From NCBI GenBank assembly GCA_900550105.1, contig URQW01000093.1, positions 1-10,577 of the forward strand: DNA of 10,577 bases, in the 5' to 3' direction. The notes beneath the pieces are model-generated. The model searched no databases and was not told the DNA's origin. It saw nothing but the letters and a program-made list of their open reading frames with translations. Position numbers and translations under genes: made by a program. Source of the DNA: an uncultured Pelosinus sp. (GTDB lineage Bacteria > Bacillota > Negativicutes > UMGS1260). Positions 1 to 6,734 of the stretch are shown here, in pieces. Numbering within the stretch: position 1 is the stretch's first letter; every line of letters starts with the position of its first letter.

Positions 1-249
1 TGATAAATCAATAATATTCTGTTCTAATAAACTGCGGTTCGCCTCATTAATAATCAGGGGATTATTAATAAACTGATCAATCTGCACGAGAAGACGCTGA
101 TTCGTATTACTTTGAATATCGGCAATGATTGTTTCTATTGAGCTGGTCCAGCTCGTAAAAACAACATAGCCAATTAAGCTGAAAGTTGTGAGGAGAATTA
201 TAATAAATAAATAGTTAATCGAATATTTTAGCAGTTTTTTTTGCAGCAT
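1..249 (-). CDS. Membrane sensor protein, N-terminal fragment (Cache-type sensor; partial)
   Basis: This is the first 83 codons of a gene that continues past the left edge of the window. It begins MLQKKLLKYS, followed by a hydrophobic stretch at about residues 10-31, which looks like an uncleaved signal anchor. The following segment (about residues 32-83) is polar and contains QIDQFINNPLIINEANRSLL. That pattern is typical of the first helix of extracytoplasmic Cache sensor domains found in diguanylate cyclases, adenylate cyclases, HD-GYP proteins and histidine kinases. The output domain lies outside the window, so the final activity is unknown. An AGGAG sits nine bases upstream of this ATG. 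It is separated from the nitrate operon by a strong terminator, so it should have its own promoter, though none is recognisable. The open frame and membrane helix are seen directly; the Cache assignment is inferred from family resemblance. Confidence 0.7.
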   Translation of the reverse strand, partial: MLQKKLLKYSINYLFIIILLTTFSLIGYVVFTSWTSSIETIIADIQSNTNQRLLVQIDQFINNPLIINEANRSLLEQNIIDLS

Positions 250-336
250 TCATAAACTCTCCTATCAATTCAATGTTACAACCTTCGAATGGCTTGCTTG
301 TTTCTTCCCTGCGGCTCCCCAAAACTCCTGCAACAT

Positions 337-372
337 AAAAAAGAAAGCGCTTTGGCTAAACCAAGCGCTTTC
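337..372 (-). terminator. Rho-independent terminator of the nar-nre-moaA operon
   Basis: On the minus strand a hairpin with a perfect 10-bp outer stem (GAAAGCGCTT pairing with AAGCGCTTTC), then a one-base bulge and two more G-C pairs, closes on a five-base loop. Six T residues follow at once (A337-A342 on the plus strand). It begins two bases after the stop codon of the MOSC gene, where the operon should end. No convergent gene is present, so it serves the minus strand only. Confidence 0.93.
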
Positions 373-374
373 GC

Positions 375-809
375 TTATTCCATAATATTAATGCTATCAC
401 CTGATTGAATCGATCCTGCCTGGACCACCTTGGCAAAGATACCTTCACGCGGCATTACACAATCGCCAGTCTGTTGCCGGATAGCACAACCACTATGACA
501 CTCTTTGCCAATCTGCGTAACTTCAAGTACAGCATTGCCAATTTTTAGGCAAGTTCCAATCGGCAATGTATAAAGACAAATTCCTTCTGTTGTAATATTT
601 TCGGCAAAAACACCGGGAGAAAGATGGTGTCCGATCACAGCTTCAACTTTGGCAATACTTTCCCGCCCTAATAAACTTACTTGTCTATGCCAATTGCCAC
701 CGTGCGCATCGCCTTCAAGCCCATGATCCATTTTAAAGTAACCTTTCAGAATAGGTTTTTTAACAACGCCTTTTTTAGTGCTGCAATTTACGGCAATCAC
801 TGTAGCCAA
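375..809 (-). CDS. Small MOSC-domain protein
   Basis: This 144-residue protein is essentially a single MOSC domain (the domain of molybdenum cofactor sulfurase C-termini). Seen in the sequence are HGLEGDAHGG near residues 29-38, GVFAENITTEG at 66-76, and a cysteine-rich motif with Cys104, Cys108 and Cys117 (ECHSGCAIRQQTGDCVMPRE). These features match the stand-alone bacterial MOSC family that is often fused to, or adjacent to, MoaB/Mog-type cofactor proteins. MOSC domains are thought to bind the cofactor or carry sulfur through a conserved cysteine. The exact reaction of this subfamily is not established. The start is TTG, supported by GAGGTGAG just upstream; no ATG lies nearby. It follows moaA after 29 bases and is the last gene before the terminator. 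Its position after moaA supports a role in handling the nitrate reductase cofactor, which is an inference. Confidence 0.88.
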   Translation of the reverse strand: MATVIAVNCSTKKGVVKKPILKGYFKMDHGLEGDAHGGNWHRQVSLLGRESIAKVEAVIGHHLSPGVFAENITTEGICLYTLPIGTCLKIGNAVLEVTQIGKECHSGCAIRQQTGDCVMPREGIFAKVVQAGSIQSGDSINIME

Positions 810-838
810 AAACTCACCTCTTTCAAAAAACAGTCCCC

Positions 839-1813
839 TTAACCGCCGATTTGATACATCATGCGTCGATTATTTTTTCCCCAGCCAGACTGCATTTCAT
901 GTCTTAATGGTTTCTTGCGAATTGCCAGGCGAAATAGCTCAGCTAAATCCTGATCTTGTGCGCCCTGACGCAGCTCTGTCAAAAGATCAACCTCACCTTT
1001 AGCGAAAAGACAGCTCCGTAATTTTCCATCAGCTGTAAGGCGCAGGCGATTACACTCGGCACAAAAATGTTCACTTAATGCCCCAATGAAACCGATCGTT
1101 CCTTGGCCACCGCGTAAACGGACATATTCAGCAGGGCCGCTGCCCGCAACCTCAGCAAAAGGATCAAGCGTATAATGCTGTGCTAAAATTTGCTTCATGT
1201 CTCCAATTGAAACAGTTTTTTCTTGATCATAAAAAGTAAGATTGCCAATCGGCATACATTCGATAAAGCGAACATGTAGTGGCATTTTGTAAGCAAAGGC
1301 GGCAAAATCAAGGAGCTCATCATCATTAAAACCGCGCAAAACGACTGTGTTGATTTTGGTTGGAGATAAGCCGATTTGAATGGACTGTTCAATTGCCGCT
1401 AATACCTTGTGAAGATCATCCTGCCCCGTCATATAAGAAAACCGTTCGGGACGAAACGTATCTAAACTAAAATTTACTCTGTTTAAACCAGCTGCCTTAA
1501 GCTCTTTGGCTTGCTCAGTAAAAAAAACGCCATTCGTTGTCACCGAAACATCTTCAATTTGAGGAATTCGATTGATATCATAAATAATTGCGGCAAGATC
1601 TTGCCGCAATAACGGCTCCCCACCAGTGAAACGAATACTGCGAATTCCTTGCTTAGCAGCAATCGCGGCGAAACGAACAATTTCTTGATGCGTCATACTC
1701 TTTTTTTGTCTGATAAATTGGTTGTCAGGCCGACAATAGCGGCAGTTCAGATTACAGTTCTCCGTAACGGAAATTCGCAAATAATGAATCGCCCTGCCAT
1801 AGCGATCAAGCAT
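839..1813 (-). CDS. moaA: GTP 3',8-cyclase MoaA (molybdenum cofactor biosynthesis)
   Basis: This radical SAM enzyme converts GTP to 3',8-cyclo-7,8-dihydroGTP, the first step of molybdopterin synthesis, acting with MoaC in the cytoplasm. At 324 residues it is full length. The N-terminal SAM-binding cluster motif is Cys20-x3-Cys24-x2-Cys27 within ENCNLNCRYC, and GGEP at 64-67 is the SAM-contact motif. The C-terminal substrate-side cluster is Cys251-x2-Cys254-x13-Cys268. The protein ends in the Gly-Gly tail that MoaA needs for activity. The ATG is preceded by a G-rich ribosome site (GGGTGGGG, seven bases away). It lies 30 bases after the response regulator and 29 bases before the MOSC gene, so it is probably cotranscribed with the nitrate reductase it serves. 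No moaC, moaE or moeA is present here; these must be elsewhere. Confidence 0.97.
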   Translation of the reverse strand: MLDRYGRAIHYLRISVTENCNLNCRYCRPDNQFIRQKKSMTHQEIVRFAAIAAKQGIRSIRFTGGEPLLRQDLAAIIYDINRIPQIEDVSVTTNGVFFTEQAKELKAAGLNRVNFSLDTFRPERFSYMTGQDDLHKVLAAIEQSIQIGLSPTKINTVVLRGFNDDELLDFAAFAYKMPLHVRFIECMPIGNLTFYDQEKTVSIGDMKQILAQHYTLDPFAEVAGSGPAEYVRLRGGQGTIGFIGALSEHFCAECNRLRLTADGKLRSCLFAKGEVDLLTELRQGAQDQDLAELFRLAIRKKPLRHEMQSGWGKNNRRMMYQIGG

Positions 1814-1843
1814 ATTAGCGCCCCACCCTTCATATATAAAACT

Positions 1844-2500
1844 TCAACTCTCTAAATCTAAAAGCCCTTTTTTAAGTGCATATTTTACGAGTTCGGGTCT
1901 TGTTTTCAAATGAAGTTTTTCCATGATCTTTGCTTTATAAGCCTCTACTGTTTTCACGGAAAGGCACAATTTTTCGGCAATTTCCTTATTGCCGTAGCCC
2001 ATAGCCACAAGCCGTAGAGTTTGTTGTTCCCGATCACTTAATAAATTAAGCGATTCAAAGGTTTCGCTTTTTTTCCCTCGCTGCAAAAAATCTTCAATCA
2101 AACACTTAGCCGCTGAGGGATATAGATAGGATTCGCCCTTGGAGACAGAACGAATGGCGCGAATTACGTCAAAATCAAGCGCTGTTTTTAAAATATAGCC
2201 CGCAGCTCCAGCTTTTAAAGATTGGAACAAATATTCTTCATCATCATGCATGGTTAAAATCAGCACACGAATGGCTGGAGCCGCTTCTCGAATACGCGCC
2301 GTAGCGACAAGGCCATTTTCTCCCGGCGGCATCCTCAAATCCATTAGAACTACCTGAGGCTGTAGTTTAAGCGCTACAGCAACGGCTTCTTGTCCGTCAG
2401 CCGCTTCCCCAACGACCTCCATATCGTCCTGCGAATTAATCATCATAGCCAGGCCAGCACGCACAACAGCATGATCATCAGCAATCAATACGCGAATCAT
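1844..2500 (-). CDS. nreC: NarL/FixJ-family response regulator, NreC-like
   Basis: This 218-residue DNA-binding regulator has an N-terminal receiver domain (about 1-120) and a C-terminal LuxR-type helix-turn-helix (about 153-212). The receiver has the acidic pair Asp8/Asp9, the phosphoacceptor Asp54 in VVLMDLRMP, Thr83 and Lys105, so it should be phosphorylatable. The output domain reads LSDREQQTLRLVAMGYGNKE followed by IAEKLCLSVKTVEAYK, with the recognition helix in the second part. Its start lies inside the end of the kinase gene (23-bp overlap), so the pair is translationally linked. The ribosome site is GAGGGAAGGG, nine bases from the ATG. In staphylococci NreC, phosphorylated by NreB, activates nitrate and nitrite reductase operons. 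The same role here is inferred from the matching GAF-kinase-regulator order behind narGHJI; NarL or DegU-type names are alternatives at family level. Confidence 0.9.
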   Translation of the reverse strand: MIRVLIADDHAVVRAGLAMMINSQDDMEVVGEAADGQEAVAVALKLQPQVVLMDLRMPPGENGLVATARIREAAPAIRVLILTMHDDEEYLFQSLKAGAAGYILKTALDFDVIRAIRSVSKGESYLYPSAAKCLIEDFLQRGKKSETFESLNLLSDREQQTLRLVAMGYGNKEIAEKLCLSVKTVEAYKAKIMEKLHLKTRPELVKYALKKGLLDLES

Positions 2501-3548
2501 TGTATTTTTCCCTTCCCTCTGCTAAAGGTATGGTAACCTGAATCGTTGTACCTTTGCCCAGCTCAGTTTTTAGCACAAAGCGTCCGCCCACTAGTTCTGC
2601 TCTTTCTTGCATGCTGTAAAGTCCTAAGCCAGTTCCCTGAATCGTAACATTTTCTAATGAAAATCCCCGTCCATCATCTTGAATGATAAGCTTCAACACC
2701 TCTGACGCATCTTGAAACTCAAGAAATAGTTGATCTACATTGGCATATTTAGCGGCATTCAACATGGCTTCTTGGGCAATACGATACAAGGCTGTTTCGA
2801 TGGCCGGATCATACCGTTTTTCTGCCGCCTTAATACTCAGCTCTGTTACTATACCGTAGGTTTGTTCAAATTGTTTGGCGAAAGAACGCAAGGCTGCAGT
2901 CAGACCCCAATCATCGAGCGAACAAGGGCGTAAATCAACAGCAATATGCTGCACCTCATGAAGCGCCTGACCAGCTAACTCTTTCGTCATAGCAAACTGA
3001 GGCTGTTGGTTTGCCAAAATGCCGCCAGCATGTTCCAACGTATTCAGGCCAACAATTAAGCTATAGATCGTCTGACCAACGCCATCATGTAAATCCCGCG
3101 ATACTCGCTTTCTTTCCAGCTCCTGGGCTTGCATCATATAGCGAGTGATCTTGCGCTGAAAATATTCTTCTTCTTGCTCTTGATATTTTGTTACATCACG
3201 AAAAACTACAACAAGAGAGTTTCCTATTTCCGTTATTAAACGAGTGGCGCTAGCTGATAAACAAAGAATCTGGCCATTCTTATCCCGCAGCCGCCACGAG
3301 AATGCAGGCGTACTTTCCATAGTAGCAAAACAGTTCCGGCAAGCAGTAAATTCGTGACTTGTCGCCATTCCTTGGCACAACTCGCTCAATTTCAAAGGCT
3401 TTAACAGTTCGTCAGTTGAATATCCCGTTAATTGACAGGCTGCAGAATTACAATCAGTAATAAACCCTTGCGAATCAACTAGCACAACCGCATCGGTTAA
3501 TTGAGAAAATAGATGTTTCCAAAATGCATCTGATCTTGCGTCTTCCAT
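2478..3548 (-). CDS. nreB: Soluble PAS-domain sensor histidine kinase, NreB-like
   Basis: This 356-residue kinase has no membrane segment. It has a PAS domain at about 8-120, a HisKA_3 dimerisation/phosphoacceptor region (ERKRVSRDLHDGVGQT, His154), the motif LRPCSLDDWGL typical of this class, and a HATPase domain with Asn264 in the N box, DDGRGF and GTGLGL. It should phosphorylate the adjacent regulator. Within the PAS domain are Cys58, Cys70 and Cys73 (C-x11-C-x2-C). Staphylococcal NreB binds an oxygen-sensing [4Fe-4S] cluster through a C-x2-C-x11-C-x2-C set (recalled, not checked); here the position of the first cysteine is Ser55. Other PAS cysteines are 33, 38 and 96. The start is the ATG at 3548, which has GGAGG eight bases upstream; an in-frame ATG 12 codons earlier has no such site and would overlap the preceding gene. 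The NreB name rests on context and architecture. Confidence 0.88.
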   Translation of the reverse strand: MEDARSDAFWKHLFSQLTDAVVLVDSQGFITDCNSAACQLTGYSTDELLKPLKLSELCQGMATSHEFTACRNCFATMESTPAFSWRLRDKNGQILCLSASATRLITEIGNSLVVVFRDVTKYQEQEEEYFQRKITRYMMQAQELERKRVSRDLHDGVGQTIYSLIVGLNTLEHAGGILANQQPQFAMTKELAGQALHEVQHIAVDLRPCSLDDWGLTAALRSFAKQFEQTYGIVTELSIKAAEKRYDPAIETALYRIAQEAMLNAAKYANVDQLFLEFQDASEVLKLIIQDDGRGFSLENVTIQGTGLGLYSMQERAELVGGRFVLKTELGKGTTIQVTIPLAEGREKYNDSRIDC

Positions 3549-3556
3549 GAACAAAG

Positions 3557-3561
3557 CCTCC
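3557..3561 (-). promoter_or_regulatory. Ribosome binding site fixing the kinase start
   Basis: GGAGG on the minus strand lies eight bases before the ATG at 3548. It favours that start over an in-frame ATG at 3584, which sits inside the preceding gene and lacks a comparable site. Confidence 0.8.
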
Positions 3562-3564
3562 GTA

Positions 3565-4017
3565 CTAAAAACCCTGCACCGCATACTGGGTGAAAAGAGC
3601 TTCTAATTCTTTTGCGTACCTTTGCGTCAAAGAAATTTCTTTTATAGTTAGATTCCAATCACTGCGATAGCCGATGAGTAAAACGCCGTGCACTCTTTTA
3701 TCGATATATACAGGCACTCCTAAAGCTGTGCGAAGTTGTTCCGCATATAAGATAGGATATTCGCGAGGATCGTCATGTGGCATTGGCTGATAATTCACTA
3801 CTTGCGTCGGGCGGCCCGAAAGAAGTACTTTGCCTGCAATTCCTTTGCCGCTATGAAGTACAATACGGCGAAAGCGTTCATTTTGATTGCCTACAGCATA
3901 TTTCCAACGAATCACGCCTTGAACTGGCTCTTGGCAAGCAAGTGCTGAAAAATCAGCCCTTGCTTCGCTTCTTGTATTGTTTAATAAAGTTATAATTTTT
4001 TCTTTCAATTGGTTCAT
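3565..4017 (-). CDS. nreA: GAF-domain nitrate sensor, NreA-like
   Basis: This 150-residue protein is a single GAF domain. The stretch KYAVGNQNERFRR followed by GKGIAG (residues 57-62) and VPVYIDKRVHGVLLIGYR matches the NreA family. In staphylococci NreA binds nitrate inside its GAF fold and restrains the kinase NreB when nitrate is absent. Its place between narI and the kinase is the same as in the staphylococcal narGHJI-nreABC cluster. I chose the ATG at 4017 because GGAG lies nine bases upstream and the length then matches known NreA proteins. An earlier ATG at 4074 overlaps the narI stop codon (ATGA) and would add 19 residues, but it has no Shine-Dalgarno sequence. The domain is clear. Nitrate binding is inferred; residues lining the pocket were not checked structurally. 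The kinase follows after 16 bases. Confidence 0.87.
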   Translation of the reverse strand: MNQLKEKIITLLNNTRSEARADFSALACQEPVQGVIRWKYAVGNQNERFRRIVLHSGKGIAGKVLLSGRPTQVVNYQPMPHDDPREYPILYAEQLRTALGVPVYIDKRVHGVLLIGYRSDWNLTIKEISLTQRYAKELEALFTQYAVQGF

Positions 4018-4026
4018 AGGGGGATG

Positions 4027-4030
4027 CTCC
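4027..4030 (-). promoter_or_regulatory. Ribosome binding site supporting the internal nreA-like start
   Basis: TTGGAGC on the minus strand, with GGAG nine bases before the ATG at 4017. The competing ATG at 4074, fused to the narI stop codon, has only TACTGGCGTCG upstream, so it would depend on coupling to narI translation. Confidence 0.55.
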
Positions 4031-4070
4031 AAGCCATTAAAATTTATCGGCCAAGCCCGCTTTTCTTGCA

Positions 4071-4748
4071 TCATCGACGCCAGTACTGAATATAAGCTCG
4101 CTGTAAGTATTCAACAGGTAGGCTCCAGACATGAACAAGACGCGTGAAAGGCCACAAAGCGAAAATAAAAAATCCTGCTAAAATGTGCAACTTAAATATC
4201 CATGGTACAGAAGACATAAGGGTGCTATCAGGGCAAAAGATAAAGAGACTTCGAAACCATGGCGCAATTGTTTGACGATAATCAAAATGGCTCGCATCAA
4301 ATAAATTGCTAAAAGTAGCACCTATACCTAGTAAAATTTCACCTAGCAACAGCAAAACGATCAGGCGATCGCTAACCGAACTTACCGCTAAAATTCGATC
4401 ATTCCCAAAGCGACGCAAAGCAAGTAAAACCATTCCGGCAAAAGCAATCAAACCTACCGGGCCGCCGCCGTAGATAGCGCCTTGATGATACAATTCATTG
4501 GAAATACCAATTCCGTCAAAAAAAGCTTTTGGAACTAGAAGCCCGGCAATATGACCGCCTAATACCGCTACAATTCCAAAATGAAAGAGGAAACTTCCCC
4601 ATTTCAACTTTTTCTGTTCTAATAGCTGACTTGATTGGGCTGTCCAGCCTAAGGGGTCAGAGCTATAACGATAGATATGACCTACTACAAACAAAGTCAA
4701 AGCGATATAGGGATATAAGATCCATAAGAATTGTTCTACAAAATTCAT
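4071..4748 (-). CDS. narI: Respiratory nitrate reductase gamma subunit NarI (cytochrome b)
   Basis: This 225-residue membrane subunit oxidises quinol and passes electrons through two b-type haems to NarH. Five hydrophobic segments are visible. Four histidines match the haem ligands known from the E. coli protein (56, 66, 187, 205): His56 in FLFHFG, His66 in GGHIAG, His188 in FKLHIL and His206 in RLVHVW. The length equals the family norm. The ATG overlaps the narJ stop (ATGA, 4 bp) and has a perfect AGGAGG six bases upstream, itself within the last narJ codons. It anchors the NarGH dimer to the inner face of the cytoplasmic membrane. No unusual feature is seen. Confidence 0.97.
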   Translation of the reverse strand: MNFVEQFLWILYPYIALTLFVVGHIYRYSSDPLGWTAQSSQLLEQKKLKWGSFLFHFGIVAVLGGHIAGLLVPKAFFDGIGISNELYHQGAIYGGGPVGLIAFAGMVLLALRRFGNDRILAVSSVSDRLIVLLLLGEILLGIGATFSNLFDASHFDYRQTIAPWFRSLFIFCPDSTLMSSVPWIFKLHILAGFFIFALWPFTRLVHVWSLPVEYLQRAYIQYWRR

Positions 4749-5278
4749 AAAACACCTCCTACAGGCAATGTTGTATCCGTTTGCTCTAAAGCGATCACTA
4801 GAGCTGCGAATAATTCTTTGTAAAAACTTTTCGCTTCTGCCAAGCGCTGATATAGCAGCTCAATCGCACCTTGTACCAACTGTAAAGCTTCCTTCGCTTT
4901 ACTTTCTTCAGCGGCGCAACAAAATTCCAATAGGGCCGGTAAATAGTCTGGCAGTTCCGTCTCGTCTAAGGCCAAGCCTGACTTTAGATAAATATTCTTT
5001 AAGGCAGTAAGTACATCGATTCGTTTTCGCTCATCACCAAATAACAAGGCAGTGAGATACAAACTTGTTTGTTCATTAAAATCGAAAGTGCTCACATAAT
5101 TTGCCGCAAGTTCGTCTGTTTGAAACGCCTCGCAAGCTTGTAAAAAAGCAAGCAAATTTTTCGAAACTTCGCTGTCGGTTAGACTTGCAGCTTCCTGCGC
5201 GGTTTGTCTAAATATTTCGCCTCGCCCCTCAGGATACTGCAACAAGGGGATAATCAGCGCTAACGCTGCTTTATCCAC
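4745..5278 (-). CDS. narJ: Nitrate reductase assembly chaperone NarJ
   Basis: NarJ is a soluble, mostly helical chaperone that binds immature NarG, allows Fe-S and molybdenum cofactor insertion, and controls docking onto NarI; it is not part of the final enzyme. The 177-residue product shows the family motifs LLQYPEG near the start, YVSTFDFNEQTSLYLTALLF in the centre and ELPDYLPALLEF after it. I place the start at the GTG at 5278. It has AGGAGG eight bases upstream, overlaps the narH stop by 8 bp and gives a normal N-terminus. The frame is open upstream to an ATG at 5434, but that extension lies wholly inside narH and has no family resemblance. The end overlaps narI by 4 bp. Confidence 0.94.
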   Translation of the reverse strand: MDKAALALIIPLLQYPEGRGEIFRQTAQEAASLTDSEVSKNLLAFLQACEAFQTDELAANYVSTFDFNEQTSLYLTALLFGDERKRIDVLTALKNIYLKSGLALDETELPDYLPALLEFCCAAEESKAKEALQLVQGAIELLYQRLAEAKSFYKELFAALVIALEQTDTTLPVGGVL

Positions 5279-6734
5279 GGCGTCCACCTCCTTGCATATT
5301 CTGACAGAAGCCACAGCTTCCCTGTTGCTCATAGAGTGATGCGCTGCTTTCTTCTCGTTTAGCTGTTGGCACAACAAAACGATCATCATATTTCGCAATA
5401 GCCAAAAGTCGATATAAAGGCTCGATATCCTCAACTTTTAAATCGGCAGCGCGAAGCAGCTCTTGATCGACAGGCTCCTGCAAAGAAATAGAACGCATGG
5501 CTGAACGCATCGCTAAAAGCTTGCTTAACGCGCTCTCCACAGCTGTGAGATTGCCGCCTGTTAATAATTGCGCAAGATAGGTCATGGGAATCCGCATAGC
5601 GGAGAGTTCGGCGAAAAAGGCCGGTGCTGCGTCTTGTTCGTGATGCAGGGCACTTATAATCGGACTGAGCGGTGGAATGTACCAAACCATCGGCAAAGTC
5701 CGAAACTCCGGATGCAGCGGTAAAGCCACGCCATAGCGGACGGCTAAATCATAAACGGGTGATTTTTGTGCAGCCGTCAGCCAGTCTTCCCGAATTCCCG
5801 CCTCTCTTGCCGCTTTAATAATCGCGGGATCGGTCGGATCAAGGAAAATGTTTTTCTGCGCTTCATAAAGCTGCTCATCTGATTTTAAAGCAGCAGCTTG
5901 TACTTGATCGGCGTCATAGAGAATTACACCAAGATAACGAACCCGACCGGAACAAGTTTCCGAACAAATCGTCGGCTGGCCATTTTCAATGCGAGGAAAA
6001 CAAAAAATACATTTTTCCGCTTTATAGGTCTTCCAATTGAAATAAACCTTCTTATAAGGGCAGCCGGAAATACATAAGCGCCAACTGCGGCAAGCAGTCT
6101 GATCTACCAGAACAATTCCGTCTTCTTCCCGTTTATAAATGGCACCGGAGGGGCAGGAAGCGACGCAGCCAGGATTGAGACAATGCTCGCACAAACGTGG
6201 TAAGTAGGCCATAAAAGTTTCTTCAAATTCAAAGCGAATTTTTTCCTGCAGTTTCTTGACGATTGGATCACTGGGGCCAGTAAACGGAGTCCCGGCCAAA
6301 TCATCATCCCAGTTTGGGCCTTGCGTAAGATTCATTTTCTGACCGGTAATAACCGATTCCGGTCTAGCTACAGGTTGGTGCCGCTTGGATCCGCTATGAA
6401 TCAGTGAATCATAGTTGTAAGTCCATGGTTCATAGTAATCTTCTAGTGTAGGCAGATCAGGGTTATAAAATAGCCGAAACAGCAGTTTTTGCAAACGACC
6501 GCCACTCTTTAAAGATAAGCTGCCGTTTTTTAGTTCCCAGCCGCCTTGATACTTCTCCTGATCCGCCCACGCTTTGGGATAACCTTCGCCTGGCCTCGTT
6601 TCTACGTTATTAAACCACATATATTCGGCGCCGCGGCGATTTGTCCAGGTATTTTTGCAAGTGACGCTGCAAGTATGACAGCCAATGCACTTATCTAAAT
6701 TGATAACCATGGCAATTTGCGCTTTAATCTTCAA
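5271..6734 (-). CDS. narH: Respiratory nitrate reductase beta subunit NarH (iron-sulfur)
   Basis: This 487-residue cytoplasmic subunit carries electrons from NarI to NarG through three [4Fe-4S] clusters and one [3Fe-4S] cluster. All four cysteine groups are present: Cys16/19/22/26; Cys182/185/190/194; Cys215, Trp218, Cys221, Cys225 (the Trp in place of the second cysteine marks the [3Fe-4S] site); and Cys242/245/257/261. The start is TTG at 6734. It has AGGAGG nine bases upstream and yields MKIKAQIAMV, the normal NarH N-terminus; the next ATG, eight codons in, would cut it short. It overlaps narG by 11 bp and narJ by 8 bp. Odd: the C-terminal tail adds another Cys474-x2-Cys477 pair and ends in GGGRRG, whose codons double as the narJ ribosome site. 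Confidence 0.98.
   Translation of the reverse strand: MKIKAQIAMVINLDKCIGCHTCSVTCKNTWTNRRGAEYMWFNNVETRPGEGYPKAWADQEKYQGGWELKNGSLSLKSGGRLQKLLFRLFYNPDLPTLEDYYEPWTYNYDSLIHSGSKRHQPVARPESVITGQKMNLTQGPNWDDDLAGTPFTGPSDPIVKKLQEKIRFEFEETFMAYLPRLCEHCLNPGCVASCPSGAIYKREEDGIVLVDQTACRSWRLCISGCPYKKVYFNWKTYKAEKCIFCFPRIENGQPTICSETCSGRVRYLGVILYDADQVQAAALKSDEQLYEAQKNIFLDPTDPAIIKAAREAGIREDWLTAAQKSPVYDLAVRYGVALPLHPEFRTLPMVWYIPPLSPIISALHHEQDAAPAFFAELSAMRIPMTYLAQLLTGGNLTAVESALSKLLAMRSAMRSISLQEPVDQELLRAADLKVEDIEPLYRLLAIAKYDDRFVVPTAKREESSASLYEQQGSCGFCQNMQGGGRRG
5287..5292 (-). promoter_or_regulatory. Ribosome binding site fixing the narJ GTG start
   Basis: AGGAGG on the minus strand lies eight bases before the GTG at 5278 and is embedded in the final codons of narH. 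It decides the narJ start against the longer open frame that reaches 5434. Confidence 0.85.

Noticed and set aside
250..336. Possible c-di-GMP riboswitch ahead of the left-hand sensor gene
   Set aside because: The minus strand has CAAGCCATTCGAAGG, which recalls part of the GEMM-I element, but the conserved core GGGACGCAAAGCC and the second stem are absent, and the stretch is too short. No promoter could be recognised in it either.
3549..3584. Longer start for the kinase with 12 more residues
   Set aside because: It would overlap the preceding GAF gene and has no Shine-Dalgarno sequence, while the ATG at 3548 has GGAGG at good spacing.
5279..5434. N-terminal extension of narJ to an upstream ATG
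   Set aside because: The stretch is narH coding sequence read in another frame, lacks NarJ family residues, and the GTG at 5278 has a near-ideal ribosome site.
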